A stretch of 64,000 nucleotides of DNA, from the NCBI GenBank assembly GCA_032718475.1, contig JAUCBJ010007609.1, forward strand, positions 17,583 through 81,582. Reading direction: 5' to 3'. The position numbers and the translations under genes were made by a program. The DNA is from Nemertoderma westbladi (lineage: Eukaryota; Xenacoelomorpha; Nemertodermatida; Nemertodermatidae). Below the pieces are notes generated by a model. It was given only the letters and a program-made list of their open reading frames with translations. It ran no database searches and was not told the DNA's origin. This document shows positions 45,945-57,335 of the stretch, piece after piece; position 1 is the first letter of the stretch, and each line of letters starts with the position of its first letter.

Positions 45945-47576
45945 GGTATCTAATATCAGTAACATTGTCACAGTACCAGTAGGCCTATCTAATATCAGTA
46001 ACATTGTCGCAGTACCGGTATCTAATATCACTAACATTTCACAGTACCGGTATCTAATATCAGTGACATTGTCACAGTACCGGTATCTAATATCAGTGAC
46101 ATTGTCAGTAGTACCGGTATCTTATTTAATATCAGTAACATTGTCGCAGTACCACTATCTAATGTCAGTAACATTGTCGCAGTACCGGTATCTAATGTCA
46201 GTACTGGTACCATTGTCACAGTACCGGTATCTAATATCAGTGACATTGTCACAGTACCGGTATCTAATATCAGTAACATTGTCACAGTACCGGTATCTAA
46301 TATCAGTAACATTGTCGCAGTAGGCCTACCGGTATCCAATATCAGTAACATTGTCACAGTACCGGTATCTAATATCAGTAACATTGTCACACTACCGGTA
46401 TCGCGGTATCTAATATAAGTAACATTGTCACAGTACCAGTATCTAATATCAGTAACATTGTCACAGTACTGGTATCTAATATCAGTAACATTGTCGCAGT
46501 ACCGGTATCTAATATCAGTAACATTGTCACAGTACTGGCATCTAATATCAGTAACATTGTCACAGTACCGGTATCTAATATCAGTAACATTGTCACAGTA
46601 CTGGCATCTAATATCAGTAACATTATCACAGTACCGGTATCTAATATCAGTAACATTGTCACAGTACTGGCATCTAATATCAGTAACATTGTCACAGTAC
46701 CGGTATCTAATATCAGTAACATTGTCACAGTACTGGCATCTATTATCAGTAACATTGTCACAGTACTGGTATCTAATATCAGTAACATTGTCGCAGTACT
46801 GGTATGTAATATCAGTAACATTGTCACAGTACTGGCATCTATTATCAGTAACATTGTCACCGTACCGGTATCTAATATCAATATCAGTAACATTGTCGCA
46901 GTACCGGTATCTAATATCAATATCAGTAACATTGTCACAGTACCGGTATCTAATATCAGTAACATTGTCACAGTACTGGCATCTAATATCAGTAACATTG
47001 TCACAGTACCGGTATCTAATATCAGTAACATTGTCACAGTACTGGCATCTAATATCAGTAACATTGTCACAGTACCGGTATCTAATATCAGTAACATTGT
47101 CACAGTACTGGCATCTAATATCAGTAACATTGTCACAGTACCGGTATCTAATATCAGTAACATTGTCACAGTACTGGCATCTAATATCAGTAACATTGTC
47201 ACAGTACTGGTATCTAATATCAGTAACATTGTCCCAGTACCGGTATCTAATATCAGTAACTTTGTCACAGTACTGACATCTAATATCAGTAACATTGTCA
47301 CAATACCGGTATCTAATATCAGTAACATTGTCACAGTACTGGCATCTATTATCAGTAACATTGTCACAGTACCGGTATCTAATATCAAAATCAGTAACAT
47401 TGTCGCAGTACCGGTATCTAATATCAGAACATTGTCACAGTACCAGTATCTAATATCAGTAACATTGTCGCAGTACTGGTATCTAATATCAGTAACATTG
47501 TCGCAGTACTTGTATCTAATATCAATAATATTGTCACAGTACCGGTATCTAATATCAATAATATTGTCACCGAATT
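45945..47576. repeat. 33-bp minisatellite with dimeric higher order
   Basis: About 49 copies of a 33-bp unit, AGTACCGGTATCTAATATCA then GTAACATTGTCAC. Between about 46500 and 47380 the units alternate ACCGGTATC and ACTGGCATC types, giving a 66-bp dimer. 33 is a multiple of three, so long ORFs appear on both strands (such as 46387-47400); these are artefacts. Confidence 0.92.
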
Positions 47577-47727
47577 TCTAGAGTAAAAATATCGAGAGTA
47601 AAAATATAGGGAGTAAATTCTATTAATGACATTTAATTGTATTAATTCCAACATATGGAGTAAAGATTTAAAATCAATTAATATATCGCTGCAATAAATT
47701 AATAAAATTATTTAATAAAAAGAGTTC

Positions 47728-48345
47728 ATGTTAATCATTAGAGGGGTCGGGGTCGGTGGGCAGGTCTGCAAGGAACATTGCCGTACGTAACGCTGATATA
47801 CATACAGTAGCTGGAGGGACGCCGTCGCACGCTCTATAGTGTACCGCACTGTCCGCTGTGGCCCCGCATAAGCGACAGTGGCACTGTTCAGCTGGACGCC
47901 AGCAGCTGGGGGTCGCACAGAGTTTGTGGTGAAAACCGTTTGCGATGAGCTGACCAGCGGTGCGGCGCCGATAGCCAGTTAGATTAGCTGGGTCTATTTC
48001 AGACGTTTCGGGGTCGTCTACGACCGACAAGATTGCGGTTGACGAGGCGAATTTGCTAATACCGAACCAGAGTTTCCAATAGAAAGCCCGAATTCTATGG
48101 ATGTGGTCCAGCTGTGCAATATTATTTTCCGAAGTGAAAACGCTGCTTCCGTAGGATATAGAAGGGTAAATGATGGCAAGCCATAATCGTTTTGCGGTCG
48201 TCATGGATACAACATTTAATTTAACTTTGGAAGCGAGGCGCATATAGCAGGCAATACCTTTACTATATAAATGGGCGTGGTGGCCACCGGGGCCATTTTT
48301 CGTTGATAGGACGACCCCTAGATATTCGAAGGTGTTAATAATAGA
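47728..48345 (-). pseudogene. Non-LTR retrotransposon, 5'-truncated C-terminal part
   Basis: The minus strand reads INTFEYLGVVLSTKNGPGGH (48340 downward), then RLWLAIIYPSISYGSSVF and ANGFHHKLCATPSCW, ending CHCRLCGATADSAVHYRACD and PSND-stop. The C-x-C-x2-C ... H-x4-C cluster is the C-terminal zinc-knuckle-like motif common in APE-type non-LTR polyproteins. A comparable GFHHKICAT ... CVCC segment is present in the 52207-55810 element, so both belong to one broad group. RT catalytic motifs are missing. Confidence 0.85.
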
Positions 48346-48360
48346 GATATTAATATTCTA

Positions 48361-48458
48361 TTAATAAGGGTTGTATGATAATTTTTTCCAAAAAATGTTC
48401 TAGAACATATTTTTTGTTAACATTTTTTGGGAAAAAATTATCATACGACCCTTATTAA
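48361..48458. repeat. 98-bp hairpin (foldback)
   Basis: Left arm 48361-48399 (TTAATAAGGGTTGTATGATA...) and right arm 48419-48458 are reverse complements over about 39 bases with one substitution and one extra base. The spacer is 19 bases. It directly abuts the upstream end of the retroelement fragment. Confidence 0.85.
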
Positions 48459-49099
48459 GAAAAATTGTAATAAAAAACTTAATAAGAATAATTATCAATA
48501 TTCGTAGCTTACATGTGTTCAATAATATTTATAAAAGACTAACAATTACTGAGTTACTGATACGAACTGCTAGTCGAGACCCAACATCCTACTGCACTTA
48601 CACTACACAATACTGTAATTATCTGCTCGTTACTATTGGTTAATTGATTTATTATTGTATTATTCCCAGCAAAGTCACATCCTTCGAAATTGCTACTAAT
48701 ATGCTGCTAATTTGATCGAAATAAATTTTCTTCGAAATTATCAGCATTTTCGCCGTCTAAATTGTCTGATAATTCAGTCTACAATTCGTAGGATAAATTA
48801 TCCTTCTAAACGAAGGATAAATTCGAAGATTCTGAAGATTTAGCTAGTTTTTAGCCGGCAAATAGAAGGATAAATATGCCTACTATTCGCCGGATAAATT
48901 ATCCTTCTAAACGAAGGATAAATTTGTAGACTTTTCGAAGGGTGGATGAATTGATAATTTTTATCCTTCGTTTAGAATGATAATTTATGCTACTATTCGA
49001 AGGATAAATTATCCTTCTAAACGAAGGATAAATATCCTTCTAAACGAAGGATAAATTATCCTTCTAAACGAAGGCTAAATTTGTAGACTTTTCAAAGGT

Positions 49100-50529
49100 T
49101 GGATCATTTAGCTTAGTTTTGTTTAGTTATGCATAGTTACTGTATGTTATGTTTTATCCGGCAAATACTGAGAGTAAAATAATAATTATATACTGTAGTT
49201 ATGCCTACTAATAATCCGAATATTTTTTTATCTGGGGACCATATTTAGCAGTAAATTAGTACAAAGTTATCAGTTCTTTAGAATTGTCGATTATATAATA
49301 ATATATCATCTGAAGCAAAGAAAATTGATCGATATTATGTCCAGTGCCATTCATATTGTTTTATGAAATAAATCCATTAATTACTTTGTGATGTGGTGTC
49401 TGTCCTTAAAGGTGCGGTAATCCATGTATTCAGAGTCTGCAGGTCTGAGTGTATGGCAGAGCTAGAGGTAAAGGCGATGTCCATACTGCCCTACAGTATG
49501 TCACTGTCAGAATGTCAGACACCTGTAAAAACGAGACTACAGTATCTGACTACAGTATGTCTTTCAGGCAGTCAGGGAAATCCTGGCGACAAACAAAGCA
49601 CATATTTTTTCAGTATTAATACGTGTACTATATCCGAGACTGAAAGTTTTAAAAAATGTACCTTTTATACTACAGTATAACGATACAGAAACTATTTACT
49701 CTACTGCGCTATACTGTATAAAATTTATTCTTAATTAATAATTATTTTTAATCTTTTTTTTAATATACAAATTTTAATACAGTATTTAACATTTTAATAT
49801 TCAGATATTTTCTTGCTATCATGCACCCCGGTCAGCCTGTACAATCAACACGTCGCAATCAGCACATGTACACATGTAACTAACAGTACAACATATTGCA
49901 GCGCAGTTGGAAGTTCCGTACCTGCTGACCCGTACCGTATTTTTTCGTTGGAATACATATACTGCAGCACACTGTCAGATCTCAGACTGAACACTGAATC
50001 CACGACCTCCAAGAGATGTGAATTCAATGCAACCACTACACCAAGGTCTCTTTGATTAAGAAAATGAATTAAATAATTATTGAATGCTTTTAAATTTAAT
50101 GTTGTAATTTAGTGTCGTAATTCAAAAACATGATAGCCCCACCACCCCCCCTTCCCTAACTTTTATACAAATTTAAATGAATAGCATGATATGAAACAGA
50201 GTTACAGTAGTTTCACCTCCCTCATCCGTAGTGACTGAGACAGAATTTGTATTTTTGCTTTTTATTCTTTAGCAACAAGCGTTTGAAAAAAGTGTCACCG
50301 GCGGCGATATCATCACCAGATCTATCTCATTTATTCAACCTTATATTAATTTGTTGGTTCTGATGGAAAGCTGACCATGCAACGATTCCAAATATGTAAA
50401 AAATTTAAATTTAGAAAATACAGTTGCTGAGATATGGGCTTTCGAATGTTGAATGTTTTTTCACGGCGCAAGGCTATTTTTATAGTTAATAAATAAACCA
50501 TGTTCTAGAACAAGATGTAAAAACGTAAC
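49100..50529. other. Interior of the long-TIR element, no gene recognised
   Basis: Contains CTACAGTAT-rich sequence near 49490-49680 and ORFs of 95 and 80 residues without domain. If the element were autonomous a transposase would be expected here; none is visible. Confidence 0.45.
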
Positions 50530-51073
50530 TAGGGGGTGTTCGATAAAGTATGTCACGCACTAGGGGGGAGGGGGGGGGGGGGGTCGAGCTTGCGTGACAT
50601 TTTGTGACAGGGGGGGGGGGGTGTCGACTTTTGGGACGGTTACGGCGATGTTCTAGGCTTTAATGTTAGCTTGACTTTGACTTAAAACATATGTGTAGAT
50701 GAGTGGGTAACTTTAAGGACAACAATACACTCAATAATATTGAGTATAATCGATAAATTGAGGAGGACATAGAAACCTATAGATGGCCACTTGACTTGTC
50801 AGTGGCGGAGGGAAATGTAGATAGTGCTTGAATTTATATTGTATTTTGGTATAACAAACATTGTGTATTATTGATATCAAAAATTTCTTGTTTGGGGGAC
50901 GGGGGATGGGGTACTGTTTGGGGGTATTACAAATTTACCAATGAGACAGAGGGGGGAGAGGTGGGGCTCGAGCTTGCGTGACATTTTGAAACAGAGCGGG
51001 GTGGGGGGGGGGGGGGGGGGTGGTCAAAAATCGGGAAAATTTGCGTGACATACTTTATGAACGCCCGCCCTAG
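50530..51073. mobile_element. hAT-like MITE with 8-bp target duplication and G runs
   Basis: Left end TAGGGGGTGTTCGATAAAGT and right end (complement) CTAGGGCGGGCGTTCATAAA share an inverted block ATAAAGTATGTCACGC. AACGTAAC flanks both sides (50522-50529 and 51074-51081). Two internal copies of CTCGAGCTTGCGTGACATTT-like sequence (GTCGAGC in the first) sit beside long G runs. There is no ORF. The 8-bp duplication and TAGGG end suggest hAT, though P-type cannot be excluded. Confidence 0.75.
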
Positions 51074-52206
51074 AACGTAACTGAGGGTTCAGATTCACTT
51101 TCCAGAAGAAAGACTTATTACTACTGTGAACAATTCGTATCTGGGCGTACTGTAACTGGGAACTGAAATTTGAAACCGGAATTTCAGATTTGTAAATCTG
51201 ATGAGCATTCGCAGCATATGGTCATTTCCTTACCAGCCGAGCCGCTTGGTCCATTTCTATGTAAAATATTATCAATTCTTTATATATGGCTGATAATTGT
51301 CTTCGAAAACGAAGATAAATTATCAGGCAAATAATGCATATTTTCGTCATCAGAGAAGCATAATTATTAATTAAATGCATCTAAATTTAATTAATTTTCA
51401 TAGATCCATCAACACGAATAATCTAATATGGCTGACAATATGGGAATTTATTTAAATTTCAACTAACAAATTTAAATTTTTCGATTATCACCAAAAGTTT
51501 CCATAGATACCCTCAAATATATATTGATTATATATTTCTCTATATACTCAGCCGCTTCCATTAATAAGTATATAACGTATTGTAGGATAGGGAAGTAGGG
51601 TGTAGGGTAGGATACGGTAGGCTACTACAGTAGGTATAGGCTAATACCCCCTCCCTCTTCACCAAAGCATCCACAGGCAGGTCCAGTGATTGGACTTGTT
51701 TCAGTTACATTTTTTTTCTTCGAAAAATAGTATTTTTTATGCTTCGAAAATGCTTCTAATAATGTATGAAATTATCCTTCGAAAACTTCTAAACTTCTAA
51801 TTGAAGGCTAATAGTCTACTAAACGAAGTATTTTTGTCTTCGAAATTATCCTTCGAAAATGCTTCGTAAACTTCTAATCGTATGCGAATAGTCTACTAAA
51901 CGAAGCATTTTTATCTTCGAAATCATCCTTCGAAAAATGCTAAATAAACTTCTAATCGCAGGCGAATAGTCTACTAAACCAAGCATTTTTGTCTTCGAAT
52001 TATCCTTCGAATATGCTTCGTAAACTACTAATCGAAGGCTAATAGTCTACTAAGCGATGGATATTTCTCTTCGAAATCCATCCTTCGAAACCTTTAAGAA
52101 CATTGGAACCAAAAAGCCGGCTTATATCCGGCGAAATTAGCAGGGTATTAGCCGGCGAAATTAGTAGCAATTTATCAGCGACTTATCATGCTATGACTTT
52201 GCTGGG

Positions 52207-53040
52207 TTATAATGGGTGATCTTCCAGCCGACGACTTCTTGAAACACCAAGAGAATATTATCTCCTTATTCGCGAAAGTAAAACAAAAGAAGAGTGTATC
52301 AAACGAGGACGAAAAACTCTTAATGACACATCTCCTCGCGATGAACTCTATGTACACTTCGAACCTCGCCTCGTTACCCCCAGTCTGGGGTAAACTTGCC
52401 GACTGCCAACAGAAACTCATCAATGCGAAGGATGAACTGATAAAGGAAGTTCGTCATGCTCGCGATCCAACTCCGGGTGGAGATCGACCAATCCGCCGGC
52501 GTTATAGCAGCATCACTCAGAACGGAAACCCGGCAACCGTAGTAACCGCTACCAGGCCTCCCCTGTTCAGGTGCCACTCTCCCACCCGCGACTACTCGGC
52601 CACAGGCTCCGCCAGCACAGCCTTCTATCGCTCGCGGTCGCAAGGTTGGCGGGCCTTTACGAGCAGTGGCGGCTACCCCTGGACAGACCCTCGCACCCGC
52701 TGCAACGAGGAAGGCACACATATGTCTCGTTCGCCTCGAAGCAACCACCACCTGTGAGGACGTTATCAACTACCTAAAAAGCGAGAAGCTTCCCATCGAC
52801 GACGTGTTTCCCGTGGCTTATCATCCAGATTCGCGGTACGCCACCTTCCACCTCGTCTGCGACCAGACTCACCGGGAAACCCTGATGGACCCGGACATCT
52901 GGGGAGACGGAATCACCATAAAGAACTACAAGATGTCAAACGACGAACGTGAGCGCTTTGGGCTAAAGCGCCGTGACCAGCCGTCCGCAAAGAACTCGCC
53001 CGTCGCTGGGTCGCAACCAACTGTTGGTACGTGACAAAAT
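52207..53040 (+). pseudogene. Non-LTR retrotransposon ORF1 (RNA-binding protein), frameshifted
   Basis: 52212-52757 starts MGDLPADDFLKHQENIISLF and runs through a helical part into a Ser/Arg-rich stretch. 52666-53034 in another frame continues with KAHICLVRLEATTTCEDVIN, KLPIDDVFPVAYHPDSRYAT and THRETLMDPDIWGDGITIKN, which looks like the small alpha-beta RNA-binding domain found in many non-LTR ORF1 proteins. The two parts overlap in different frames near 52700, so a frameshift separates them. It would package element RNA. The start ATG lies only six bases after the long-TIR element's end. Confidence 0.75.
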
Positions 53041-55815
53041 AGCCACTCCACACCGTCAACCGTTTCAACCCTGCTGTGGAACGTAGAAGGACTGAAATCT
53101 GTACTTGAGTTATCCTCTGACGATTTATTGTCCAGGCCTGATATCCTACTATTAACAGAGACCTTCGCAACTAAGGAACCCGATCTACTGGGGTACTATA
53201 CTTGGAGCACGGAGGCGACTAAACCCGCAGGAAGGGGAAGACCAATGGAGGGAATAACAGTTGCAGCTAAACCTCACCTGAACCCAGAATTAGTTAGTAA
53301 ATCAGGATCATTTGTAACAATTAATTCAGATGTTGGAGTTTTTATCTGCTGTTATTTCGACCCCGACACTAGTAGCGATGAGTTAGTGGACGGCGTTTAT
53401 AAGGCGATCGAATCAGTTCCCGCTGGTTACAATGGACCAATTATATTAGGCGGTGATTTTAACGCCAGAATGGACAAACGGAATTGCAAAGCGGATTGTC
53501 TCCAATATCTCATGGAAGAAAGTCACTATGGACTGGAACTGCAGAATGATTTAACTCAACCAACTTATTACTGCCATAATGGTTCTAGTCTTATAGATTT
53601 AATATTTGCAAATGTAAAGGTTTCCTCAATAGACTACCCGATAAATGGATTAAGGAAACACATACCACTTAGAATGGAATGGGAGCTAAACGACCTTAGC
53701 AACCAACAATCTACGACCAAGGAAGATTCTCAAAGAAAAACTAAGAGAGAACTCAACTTAAACAATCTGGAAGCGGACCCTAGGTTATACAACGCATTCA
53801 ACTTCTTGGAATTTGAGCAGGATATTGACGCAGCCTACTTAAATATTGCAGAGGCAATTAAAGATTCAGCCGTACCAATCATATTTTCTAAGGAATCAAA
53901 CCCCTGGTTTGATGAGGAATGTTACAAACGACGTCAAGAAGTAATAACGCTTCACCATAGGGCCAAAGTTGATCCAGCTGAACGCGAACTACTCGAAACG
54001 ATTATACAAAAACCTACTGAAGGGAAAACACGCAGCCTACCTAAAACTCCAAGAAGAAAAACTGATAGCTCGAGCCGAATCCGAGCCTTATAAATGGTGG
54101 CAGCAACGCAGAGCGGAACCACCTTGCCCAGTCCCACTGGCAACATGGGAAAAACACTTCAGTGACCTACTATCAACAGCCACCCCACCTACCGAACCTC
54201 CATCGCAATCAGTCCCATACACTACCATCGGTGAAGGAGAGGATCTTCCATATAATGGTCCTTTTACTCCTGAGGAAGTGGAGGAAGAGTTTAGGAAGAA
54301 ACCAAGTCGGAAGTCCGGAGGACCCGACCGCCTCCCATACGAATTACTGAAAGCCGCACTCCCGCTAACTCTCTACTTTTGGGTAATGTTATTCAACATA
54401 TGCTTCATTTCTATGCGCATTGTATCTACGTGGAAATCTTGTATATGTAAGGTGTTGTACAAAGGTAAAGGACCTCGTAGCGAACCAGATAACTACCGAG
54501 GCATTGCGTTGTTGTGCAATGCGTACAAGGTCTTAACTGGTCTCATAGCTCGCTGCTTACGTGCCGCCTTCAGCCACCTGATACCCAGAGAACAATTTGG
54601 TTTCCTACCGGGAAGATCTACGGCTCAACCCATTGAACAATTGCTCCATGATATAAACTGTAACCTCGACCAACCAAGGAGACCCCTGAACGCATGCTTT
54701 GTGGATTTCAAGAAAGCATTCGATTCCATTCCAAGACCTAAACTCATCGAGAAACTGCACCATTTATTTGGGCTCAAAGGAAGAATGCTGCGATTTATAG
54801 AAATACTACTATCGACCAATTACATACAAGTCTTCGATGGGTTGCGTAAAACCAAACCAATAAGCCAGCTGATCGGCCTATTACAGGGTGATACACTCAG
54901 TCCTTATTTATTTATACTATACATTGCGGATCTGGTAGATGCGCTACTAGAGTTTTACTGGTAGATGCGATCTACTGTTTTACTCACACACCAGGGAAGG
55001 TCTACAAGCCGGCCTCAATGCTCTATCAGAGTGGGCGGCTCTGAATGGTCTCACAGTCAATTTAAAGAAAACTGCCGTGATCAAGTTTCGACGGGGAGGT
55101 AAACTTTGTAAAGCAGATGAGTTTTATTACAACCAGCAACCTGTTATAATCCGAAACGCTTACACATATTTTGGTGTTACTTTCCAGCCAACGTTATCCT
55201 TTTCGACACACATTACAAATATCTGTTGTAAATCTATAATGTCTATCCACAACATTACAAACCCGCGTTATCTTTCTCTGGCGACCGCTATAAAAGTATT
55301 CAACATAAAGATACGACCCATAATAACGTACAACCTACATCTAATCTGGCCTCATCTGACTACCGCGAACCTCCATACAATTGACAGAGTAAAGACTAAT
55401 TACCTAAAGAAAACTTTGGGCGTACACAAAAGCACATTGAATCGCCTTGTGATAGCTTTGTGCGGGGAGAACACTCTAGTCGTGGACATCATTTGTAATC
55501 TGCACCTAAACGATACGGCTGCCTTGATGGAATATAGAGCAGATATCGTAACCAAGAAGTCGGAAATTCCGGTCGAGTTCTGGAGCAGCCCGGCATTCCA
55601 GAACCGAAAATGGACAGAACCTAACCAATCCGGTCGGCACGTAACAACATGGGTATCGGTCCACGGATTTCATCATAAGATCTGTGCGACAGATAAATTT
55701 CATGCCCCCAACCTGGAGAGCTGTGTCTGCTGTGCGGAGACCCGGCCCCACTATACCACCTACTAACATGCAAGGAAAACTCGCGAACGCTAACCTCCTG
55801 GGCCTCTAATGATAC
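53041..55815 (+). pseudogene. Non-LTR retrotransposon ORF2 (APE endonuclease and RT), broken
   Basis: Endonuclease, 53060-53690: LLWNVEGL, LLLTETFATKEP, GGDFNARMD and SSLIDLIFAN. RT, from about 53985 in the next frame: KSGGPDRLPYELLK, NYRGIALLCNAYKVL, EQFGFLPGRSTAQPIEQLLH, FVDFKKAFDSIPR and GLLQGDTLSPYLF. At 54935-54990, where YADD should be, the sequence instead holds an imperfect 26-bp duplication (GTAGATGCG...TTTTACT twice) with a TAG, so the catalytic pair is lost. The frame resumes with SHTREGLQAGLNALSEW. The C-terminus has GFHHKICAT and CVCCAE ... HLLTC, with another frame change near 55750. It cannot make active RT. Confidence 0.9.
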
Positions 55816-56029
55816 GTAATTTACCGAACTCTTTTTAACTCTTTAACGTTTTTACTTATTTATTTGATTTAATTAAATACCGTTTTTATCTACCATAATG
55901 CCAGTACCATGGCGAAATTAAATTAATATAATAATATTTATAAAATAAAGTAGAATATCTAGCTTATATAAAAAATATAAATGTGTTCTTGAACAAAAAT
56001 ATTTATGAATGGGAGAATCTTTTAGGCTC

Positions 56030-56300
56030 GTTAAGCCAAGTAATGCCTGTTCACCACCATGGGTGATCTTCCACAGTAAACCCTTCCACTCTGTTTCCTA
56101 AAGGAATGCCTGTTCACCACCATGGGTTATCTTCCACAGTAAACCCTTCTATTCTGTTTCCTAAAGGAATGCCTGTTCACCACCATGGGTGATCTTCCAC
56201 AGTAAACCCTTCCACTCTCTGTTTCCTAAAGGAATGCCTGTTCACCACCATGGGTAATCTTCCACAGTAAACCCTTCCACTCTGTTTCCTCAAGTTGCCT
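56030..56300. repeat. 62-bp tandem repeat (four copies)
   Basis: Four copies of a unit with GGAATGCCTGTTCACCACCA, TGGGTGATCTTCCACAGTAA and CCCTTCCACTCTGTTTCC. Copies differ by one to three bases. Confidence 0.9.
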
Positions 56301-56469
56301 TGGTTCCCATTTATCGACCACTGAAGGATGAAAGCCGGGTTTGGGCTAGGCTGCAGCATTTAAAGCACTGTGCCCAAACAGTGCCAAAATATTTATAAAA
56401 ATTGTATTTATAATAAAAATTGATAGCTAGCACATCTTCTATAATATTTATGAATGGTTGGAATGGAAG

Positions 56470-56801
56470 TTTTTCCCATTCGCACCTTCGTCCTATTTAG
56501 ACCTTCGTCCCATTTGGAAGTTCGGCACATTCAGAAATTCGTCCCATTCGGAACTTTGTCCCATTCAGAACTTCTTCCCATTCGCAACTTCGCACCATTT
56601 GGACCTACGTCCTTTAGTTTTTGCCTTTATCTAAGGTATTTCGGACCTTCGTCCTATTCAGACCTCCATATCCTATTCGAACCGTTGTCCCATTCGGAAC
56701 TCCATCACATTCGGACCTTTATCCTATTCGGACTTTCGTCCTATTCGGGCCTTTGTCCGGTAGTTTCAGACCTTCGTCGAAAGTGTTTCAGACCTTCTTC
56801 C
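56470..56801. repeat. 17-bp degenerate minisatellite, left part
   Basis: Runs of a unit like CATTCGGACCTTCGTCC. The same array continues at 62013-62400 and again at 62815-62970, so the Gypsy element split it. The CTTCC target duplication comes from this repeat. Confidence 0.85.
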
Positions 56802-57075
56802 TGTTATGGACGAAAGAATGATGCTCCATCACCGTGCTAATGTAATATAATTCATCCAATAATGTTATTGTTAAAACCAATCATATATATAATATAAGCA
56901 AGTAAACATATATATATCATAGGCCTACTGTATACTGGTATGGGGCCACGGCTTCTTATAGGCCGTGGTGTACTGTACTAACATACAGTCTTACAGTCCA
57001 ATAAAAGGGGCGAGCCATGCAAACCAAAGTGTTGGCTGATGCGGGTTCTATTACTTATAGTATAAGGCTACAACA
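56802..57075 (-). mobile_element. Gypsy element, 3' LTR
   Basis: A 274-bp LTR starting TGTTATGG on the plus strand and ending CTACAACA. It matches 61734-62012 except for about four substitutions and a 5-bp indel in the AT tract. AATAAAAGGGGCG on the plus strand is in the reverse sense. On the minus strand the polypurine tract AAAGGAAAGGGGGG (57076-57089) lies directly before it. Confidence 0.95.
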
Positions 57076-57335
57076 CCCCCCTTTCCTTTGAGATCTCATT
57101 AAGTTTGGTGAGATCTGGTTACGTTTGTTAGATCCGGTTAAATTAATTCGATGCTTGTTGCGCCAAAGCGGACAATAGAGTTCTTTTTACGTGTGCTACG
57201 GCGCGGTTGTACCGTAACCCAGTCGTCGTCAGTTTTGTCATTGGCTTCAGATGTTGTTGAGTCTGCTATCAGTGGTTTGTCGAACTCTACGTCGGTTGTC
57301 TCTTCAGGCTTCTCATGCAGAGGCCGTAGAAATCG

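Larger units (their letters stand above)
48665..52206. mobile_element. Long-TIR DNA element with palindromic subterminal arrays
   Basis: The ends CCCAGCAAAGTCA (48665-48677) and TGACTTTGCTGGG (52194-52206) are exact inverted repeats; beyond them weaker inverted similarity continues (AATTGCTACTAAT near both ends). Left subterminal 48780-49090 holds repeated CCTTCTAAACGAAGGATAAA palindromes; right subterminal 51710-52085 holds about four copies of an 80-bp unit with TCTACTAAACGAAGCATTTT. No transposase is recognised in between. Flanks are ATT and TTA, so the target duplication is unclear. Confidence 0.65.

Noticed and set aside
46387-47400. A 337-codon minus-strand ORF and a 283-codon plus-strand ORF
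   Set aside because: Products of a 33-bp repeat, length divisible by three; no start context or domain.
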